10,882 nt of DNA from Verrucomicrobia bacterium UBA3063 (lineage in GTDB: Bacteria; Verrucomicrobiota; Verrucomicrobiia; Methylacidiphilales; Verrucolacustridaceae): assembly GCA_002366885.1 (NCBI GenBank), contig DFCD01000012.1, forward strand, positions 6,453 to 17,334. The letters are read 5' to 3'. Of the stretch, positions 7,414 through 10,882 are shown piece by piece; within the stretch, counting starts at the first letter, position 1; each line of letters opens with the position of its first letter. The position numbers and the translations under genes were made by a program. The notes under the pieces are model-generated. The model saw nothing but the letters and a program-made list of their open reading frames with translations. It was not told the DNA's origin and did no database searches.

Positions 7414-8607
7414 CTAAATTCGCTCGGGGCGATGCAGGCGGCCGGCCACGCTGATGATTTCGGCAGAACCGGTCGAGGTAAGGATGGCGGTGGCGGGATC
7501 CGCAGAGGGATCCACTTTCCAGCCCACCCAGTCGGCCTCTGCTCCCGGCTGCAGGCTTCCCAGGATTCCTTCCTGTCCCAGGGCTTTGGCCGGAAGGGTG
7601 GTCAGCATCGGCCAGATTTCCGCATAGGGAACCTGAGGATGGTCCTGGTGGAAAGTGCGGGCTTCGAGCCGGAGGTCGAAGCAGCGGTTGTCCGAGCTGG
7701 CCGGGCTGTCGGTGCCGAGGACGACGGGAAGACGGTGTTGGCGGAATCTCTGCAGGGGGAAAGGTTGCCGGCCAAACCAGGCGTGGGAGGTGGGGCAGTG
7801 GACGGCAACGCAGTCCCGCGCCGAGAGGATCGGAAAATCCGTTTCCGCAGGGTGGTTTCCATGGGCGACCAGGGAAGCGGGAGGCATACTTTCCAACCGT
7901 TCGGAAAGCTTTCCGTGGGCCCAGGATTGGGGCAGGAGTTGCCGCAGGGGACCGCCGCCGGAACGGAACAGCTCCTCCTCCTCGGGGGATTCCGCCCAAT
8001 GGGTGGTGAATGGCAGGTGCAGTTCCGAGGCAAGGCGGGCGCATTCCCGATAGAGCCCGGGCGAGGCCGAATAGGGTGCGTGGGGGGACAGGGCGGCCTT
8101 CCAATCGGCTCCCGGATGGCGGGAAAGCCAGGCGGCAAGGCGTTCCATCTGCCGTGCCGGTCCCGGATCTCCGTGCAGATCCATGAACTCCAGGGCCCAC
8201 CAGATCCGCGGCAGGGTGCCGGCCAAGCCGGCCAGGGCGGCGGGGTCGGAGAGGATGGTGAGGACCGTGGTGGTTCCGGTTTCGGCGGCTTTGCGGCTGG
8301 ACTCCAGGATCGAGGAGGTGCGGGCGGTGGAGTGAAGCCCCGGAAGCAGGGAGAGAATTTGACGCAGCCACCCGGCAAAGGGCAGGGCGTGGGGGATTTT
8401 CCCATGGAGGGGGGCGAGCTCGAGATGGGCGTGGAGGTTGAGGAATCCGGCCGCGAGGGTGATGCCGGGCAGTTCGAGGATTTCCTCGTCGTTTTTAGGG
8501 CGGAGGTTGGCACCGGCCTCCAGGATCCTGCGGCCGGAGACCCGCAAACGCCCGGGGCGGAGGACGCGATCCGGTGCGGAGACCAGAGCGTCGGCGAGGA
8601 TCAGCAT
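7414..8607 (-). CDS. Deaminase-type amidohydrolase (nucleoside/aminofutalosine/SAH deaminase-like), substrate uncertain
   Basis: Metal-dependent amidohydrolase of 397 residues in the TRZ/ATZ, cytosine-deaminase-like group. It has the composite beta region first (1-50), then GFLNLHAHLEL (54-64) with the HxH metal ligands His59 and His61, SPHAPYSASPGL (174-185), THWAES (202-207) with His203 and catalytic-type Glu206, VAHGNH (247-252) with His249, and GTDSPASSDN (298-307) with Asp300. The metal and catalytic set is therefore complete, and a deaminase is more likely than a hydantoinase or urease-type enzyme. Candidate reactions are deamination of aminofutalosine (menaquinone futalosine route), S-adenosylhomocysteine, methylthioadenosine or 5'-deoxyadenosine; sequence alone does not choose. 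The ATG at 8607 lies five bases after the deformylase stop and no Shine-Dalgarno is seen, so reinitiation is plausible. It lies directly upstream of bioF. Confidence 0.85.
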   Translation of the reverse strand: MLILADALVSAPDRVLRPGRLRVSGRRILEAGANLRPKNDEEILELPGITLAAGFLNLHAHLELAPLHGKIPHALPFAGWLRQILSLLPGLHSTARTSSILESSRKAAETGTTTVLTILSDPAALAGLAGTLPRIWWALEFMDLHGDPGPARQMERLAAWLSRHPGADWKAALSPHAPYSASPGLYRECARLASELHLPFTTHWAESPEEEELFRSGGGPLRQLLPQSWAHGKLSERLESMPPASLVAHGNHPAETDFPILSARDCVAVHCPTSHAWFGRQPFPLQRFRQHRLPVVLGTDSPASSDNRCFDLRLEARTFHQDHPQVPYAEIWPMLTTLPAKALGQEGILGSLQPGAEADWVGWKVDPSADPATAILTSTGSAEIISVAGRLHRPERI

Positions 8608-8612
8608 GGGGT

Positions 8613-9194
8613 TCAGCGGCCGCTTGCGCCGGACTTGGTGCGGGCGAGCATCTCGTCGAGAGCGGGCTTGAGCGGGCGCCGGACATCGGGATCCATCCGG
8701 TCAATGAAAAGGATGCCGATGAGGTGGTCGACTTCATGCTGGATGGCGCGGGCGAGCAGGCCGCCGGCGGCGAGGCTCATCTTTTTTCCCTCAAGGTCGA
8801 GATAGTCCATCTGGATCCTCAGGCTGCGGCGGACGGATCCGCTCAGGCCGGGAAAACTCAGGCAGCCCTCGTCGGCATCCTCGCGTTTCCGGGTGAGAGT
8901 GAGCACGGGATTGCAGAAAAAGAGCGGCATGTGTTTTTTCCAGTCGACCGGTTTGCCTCCGAATTCCAGGGAGGAGGGCCGCTTCTCCACCTTGCGAAGG
9001 TCAATCACGGCGATCTGCAGGGAAATGCCCACCTGGGGTGCGGCGAGACCGACGCCTTCCGCCTCGTTCATGGTGGTCTCGAGAACGGCTGCCAGCTCGT
9101 CAAGCTTGGGGTCAGGAGGCCGGACCGCCAGGGCGGGCTGGCGGAGAACCGGATCGCCGTAGAGGCGGATGGGGAGGGGGGTGGCTTTTTTCAG
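8613..9194 (-). CDS. def: Peptide deformylase, with probable CTG start
   Basis: Fe/Zn-dependent enzyme that removes the formyl group from the N-terminal Met of nascent proteins; 193 residues if started at the CTG. Motif 1 GVGLAAPQVG (47-56), motif 2 EGCLSFPG (109-116, Cys111 metal ligand) and motif 3 HEVDH (153-157, His153 and His157 ligands, Glu154 catalytic) are all intact. The reading frame upstream of the first ATG (9071) encodes PIRLYGDPVLRQPA and DPKLDELAAVLETT, the standard deformylase N-terminal strand and helix, so the ATG would delete essential sequence and leave only 152 residues. Between the in-frame stop at 9255-9257 and 9071 there is no ATG, GTG or TTG. The CTG at 9192-9194 overlaps the exbD stop as CTGA and gives a natural N-terminus (M)KKATPLPIRLYGD. 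The enzyme identity is firm; the start is inferred. Confidence 0.93.
   Translation of the reverse strand: MKKATPLPIRLYGDPVLRQPALAVRPPDPKLDELAAVLETTMNEAEGVGLAAPQVGISLQIAVIDLRKVEKRPSSLEFGGKPVDWKKHMPLFFCNPVLTLTRKREDADEGCLSFPGLSGSVRRSLRIQMDYLDLEGKKMSLAAGGLLARAIQHEVDHLIGILFIDRMDPDVRRPLKPALDEMLARTKSGASGR
9191..9194 (-). promoter_or_regulatory. CTGA stop-start overlap, inferred def start codon
   Basis: The exbD stop TGA (9193-9191) overlaps a CTG in the deformylase frame (9194-9192). The same TGA-sharing arrangement occurs at 1912-1915 and 4850-4853 (ATGA) and at 6238-6241 (GTGA), which supports termination-reinitiation here. No clear Shine-Dalgarno sequence lies within about 20 nt upstream. Near-cognate CTG is a known but rare bacterial start; a sequencing error that removed an ATG is the main alternative. 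Confidence 0.55.
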
Positions 9195-9670
9195 GGGCCG
9201 GGGTTGGCGCTGCCGATCTTGGAGGTGCGGACGGAGATGGGCACGCCGGCGTCCTCACACGCGTCAAAGAATTTGAAAAAGACCGAGATCGGGGTGGTCT
9301 CGTCGAAATTCAGGATGACACTCTTCACCCCGCGCTCCTTGAGGGCTTTGGCGAGATCGGCGCGGAAGGAATCGGATTTCGGGTCGAGATTGAGGGGTTG
9401 GTCGCCGAGGTAGAGGGGAAAACGGTCGGTGTCGTAAATCCGGGCGTACTCCTCCGCCTTGGAGGACTTCATGGTGAGTTCCGGGGGCGTCTTGGCTTCC
9501 TCGACGGACTCGGTGCCCTTTTCCGATTTCGGCGGGGTGACATCGACCTTGGCGACCTTCTTTTTAAAGGAGGTGGTGACGATGAAGAAAATGAGGAGCA
9601 TGCAGAGGATGTCGATCAACGGAATGACGTTGATCTCCACGCGGCGGCGGCGGGAGGGGTGGAACTTCAT
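9191..9670 (-). CDS. exbD: ExbD/TolR-family biopolymer transport protein
   Basis: Inner-membrane protein of 159 residues, partner of ExbB in a proton-driven motor that energises a TonB-type protein for outer-membrane transport (or Tol-Pal envelope upkeep). A short basic cytoplasmic N-terminus (FHPSRRRRVEIN, 3-14) leads to a single transmembrane helix (about 16-34, VIPLIDILCMLLIFFIV) carrying Asp20, the position of the proton-carrying Asp of ExbD and TolR. A charged linker (about 36-75) and a periplasmic domain (about 76-152) follow. The ATG at 9670 is chosen because it gives the canonical N-terminus; the frame is open to 9907, but that upstream part only shadows exbB. The gap from exbB is 22 bp. 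Together with the upstream TonB-like gene, ExbD is favoured over TolR. Confidence 0.92.
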   Translation of the reverse strand: MKFHPSRRRRVEINVIPLIDILCMLLIFFIVTTSFKKKVAKVDVTPPKSEKGTESVEEAKTPPELTMKSSKAEEYARIYDTDRFPLYLGDQPLNLDPKSDSFRADLAKALKERGVKSVILNFDETTPISVFFKFFDACEDAGVPISVRTSKIGSANPGP

Positions 9671-9692
9671 CTCGGGACGGCCCGGGGCGGGA

Positions 9693-10340
9693 TCAGGCGG
9701 GCACTTCCTCCGTGTAGAGTTTCTTGAGGAGAAGCATGGAGAGGTCCTCCAGTTCCACCGCGAGGACCTCGATCTTTTTGCTGAAGAAGGTGAAGGGGAA
9801 AAGCATGACAATGGCCGTGCCGATCCCGAGGACGGTGGTGTGCAGGGCTTCGGCGATGCCCGCGGAGATCTTTTCCGGATCCGCGTTGGAGGATCCGACG
9901 GCGGCAAAGATGGTGATCAGGCCGGAAACGGTTCCCACGAGGCCGAGGAGCGGGGAGGCGCCGACAAAAATTTCCAGATAAACGAGGCCCCGCTCCAGGC
10001 GTGCCACCTCGGTGCGGGCGGCGGTTTCCAGCACCTCGACATTTTCCGAGCGGGGAAGGGAGGCGTGTTCGAGGCAGCTGTTGACGAGGCGGGCAAGGGC
10101 GGAGTCGTTGCGGACGCAGAGGCGGGTGAGGGCCTCGGTGTTGCCTCCGGGGCGGAGGGCGCGGATGGCATCGACGATGTCCCTGGGGGTGACCCGGTTC
10201 CGGTGGAGGCGGAGGAAGATCAGGGTGCTGAGGAAGATGCCCGTGGTCAGGGCGGTGATCAGGGGGAAAAGGATGAGAATAAGGACGAACGGGGAGACGT
10301 TCAGTTTGAGGAAGTGCTCGAGAAAGGGGAGGGTGTTCAT
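9693..10340 (-). CDS. exbB: ExbB/TolQ-family (MotA/TolQ/ExbB) proton channel protein
   Basis: Inner-membrane protein of 215 residues that forms the proton channel with ExbD. A first hydrophobic segment (about 17-43) is followed by a cytoplasmic loop (about 45-120) and two further helices (about 124-148 and 167-187). The family signature is clear: GASPLLGLVGTVSGLITIF (127-145) and ISAGIAEALHTTVLGIGTA (158-176), including the conserved threonines of the channel helices. The length is shorter than E. coli ExbB (244) and close to TolQ-type proteins, so the name follows from the neighbouring TonB-like protein. It starts 48 bp after the TonB-like stop; upstream sequence has no clear Shine-Dalgarno. 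The 48-bp gap shows no convincing hairpin, so it is probably co-transcribed with its neighbours. Confidence 0.93.
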   Translation of the reverse strand: MNTLPFLEHFLKLNVSPFVLILILFPLITALTTGIFLSTLIFLRLHRNRVTPRDIVDAIRALRPGGNTEALTRLCVRNDSALARLVNSCLEHASLPRSENVEVLETAARTEVARLERGLVYLEIFVGASPLLGLVGTVSGLITIFAAVGSSNADPEKISAGIAEALHTTVLGIGTAIVMLFPFTFFSKKIEVLAVELEDLSMLLLKKLYTEEVPA

Positions 10341-10388
10341 AGGGAAAAGGGTAGGGATGGGAGAGGGATTGGCGAGTCCGGATGAATT

Positions 10389-10882
10389 TCAGTAGATGCG
10401 GAAGGCCAGTTGCCAGGTGAAGCCGTTGGGTTTTTCCTTGAGGAGGGCCGCGGGAAAGGGGCCGATGAGGTTGCTGGATTGCTGGATGGAATCCGAGCTG
10501 ATCACGGAAAGCATGGAGTTGGGGTTGCCCTGGATCACGTCGAGGCCGGTGATGCTGCCGTCCGGGTTGACCTCGAACCGGATGACAACGCGGTCGACCC
10601 CGACCTGGGCCATGCGCTGCTGGATCTGAAGGTTCCAGCGGGAACCGATGGCGAGGTAGAGCTTGTGCTGGTATCGACCCAGTGCCGTGCCCATGGATGC
10701 AAAAGAGGCGTCTTGGCCCATTGAGGCACCCCCAGATACAGCGCTTCGATCACGGAAAATATCCGGGGGTGGAGCCATGGCCGATGAGGAGTCGGAGGCG
10801 TTGGAGGCGGCTTGGGCGGCGGAGGGTGGCGAATCGTTCTGATTTTGGGTTTGGTCCTCTTTTGTGTCGGGAGTGTCGTCTA
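10389..10882 (-). CDS. TonB/TolA-type energy transducer, C-terminal part (5' end outside window)
   Basis: Partial gene: 163 residues are visible before the stop, and the frame stays open to the right edge, so the start and any N-terminal membrane helix lie outside. The visible part begins with a flexible linker of about 34 residues rich in Ser, Ala, Asp, Gln and Asn, then APPPD, and ends in a TonB-C-like domain (about residues 70-163): KLYLAIGSRWNLQIQQR, VVIRFEVNPDGSITGLDVI, GPFPAALL and a closing beta strand WQLAFRIY. The Trp, the DGSI turn and the PFP near the end recall TonB and TolA C-terminal domains, which contact outer-membrane receptors or Tol partners. The gene is followed by exbB and exbD, which fits a TonB role. 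The linker lacks the Pro-Lys/Pro-Glu repeats of classical TonB. An internal ATG at 10778 exists but would give a protein without a membrane anchor, so it is not taken as the start. Confidence 0.75.
   Translation of the reverse strand, partial: DDTPDTKEDQTQNQNDSPPSAAQAASNASDSSSAMAPPPDIFRDRSAVSGGASMGQDASFASMGTALGRYQHKLYLAIGSRWNLQIQQRMAQVGVDRVVIRFEVNPDGSITGLDVIQGNPNSMLSVISSDSIQQSSNLIGPFPAALLKEKPNGFTWQLAFRIY

Noticed and set aside
6265..8805. Very long open frame (846 codons) on the plus strand opposite bioF, the amidohydrolase and part of def
   Set aside because: The minus strand carries three well-conserved enzymes here. The plus-strand translation is Gly/Arg/Gln-rich with no recognisable domain, as expected for an antisense frame in GC-rich coding DNA.
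9671..9907. Upstream in-frame extension of exbD giving 238 residues
   Set aside because: The extra part is an out-of-frame Ser/Pro/Arg-rich reading of exbB; ExbD family proteins start shortly before the basic segment and the single membrane helix.

Overview
The window is GC-rich, almost fully coding bacterial DNA with eleven complete genes and one gene cut by the right edge. ExbB, ExbD and a TonB-type protein point to a Gram-negative (diderm) cell. A small Hanks-type Ser/Thr kinase, weak or absent Shine-Dalgarno sequences and this mix of genes would suit a member of the Planctomycetota-Verrucomicrobiota group. That placement is an inference; no ribosomal RNA or marker gene here settles it.

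Left part (1-4229). A soluble Ser/Thr protein kinase gene (46-885, minus) diverges, across about 80 bp, from a tight plus-strand run: UDP-glucuronate decarboxylase (965-1915), a secreted carboxyl-terminal processing protease of family S41 (1912-3204) and the tRNA t6A synthesis protein TsaD (3207-4229). The first two overlap by ATGA and the third starts within a few bases of the second's stop, so the three are probably one transcript.

Right part (4209-10882). All genes are on the minus strand and read from right to left: TonB-like protein (partial), ExbB, ExbD, peptide deformylase, a deaminase-type amidohydrolase, BioF, BioA and BioD. Gaps are 0 to 48 bp and several junctions overlap by 4 bp, which suggests one long operon. 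It joins an energy-transduction module for outer-membrane transport, an essential protein-maturation enzyme and the last-but-one steps of biotin synthesis: BioF makes 8-amino-7-oxononanoate, BioA makes 7,8-diaminononanoate and BioD makes dethiobiotin. BioB and the genes that make the pimeloyl precursor are not in the window. BioD and TsaD converge and overlap by 21 bp.

Most genes are familiar housekeeping or biosynthetic families, and I see no mobile element, CRISPR array, RNA gene or clear novel system. The best points for a second look are: a peptide deformylase whose conserved N-terminus has no ATG, GTG or TTG start and seems to begin at a CTG overlapping the exbD stop; the amidohydrolase placed directly before bioF-bioA-bioD; and an enlarged four-cysteine segment in BioA.
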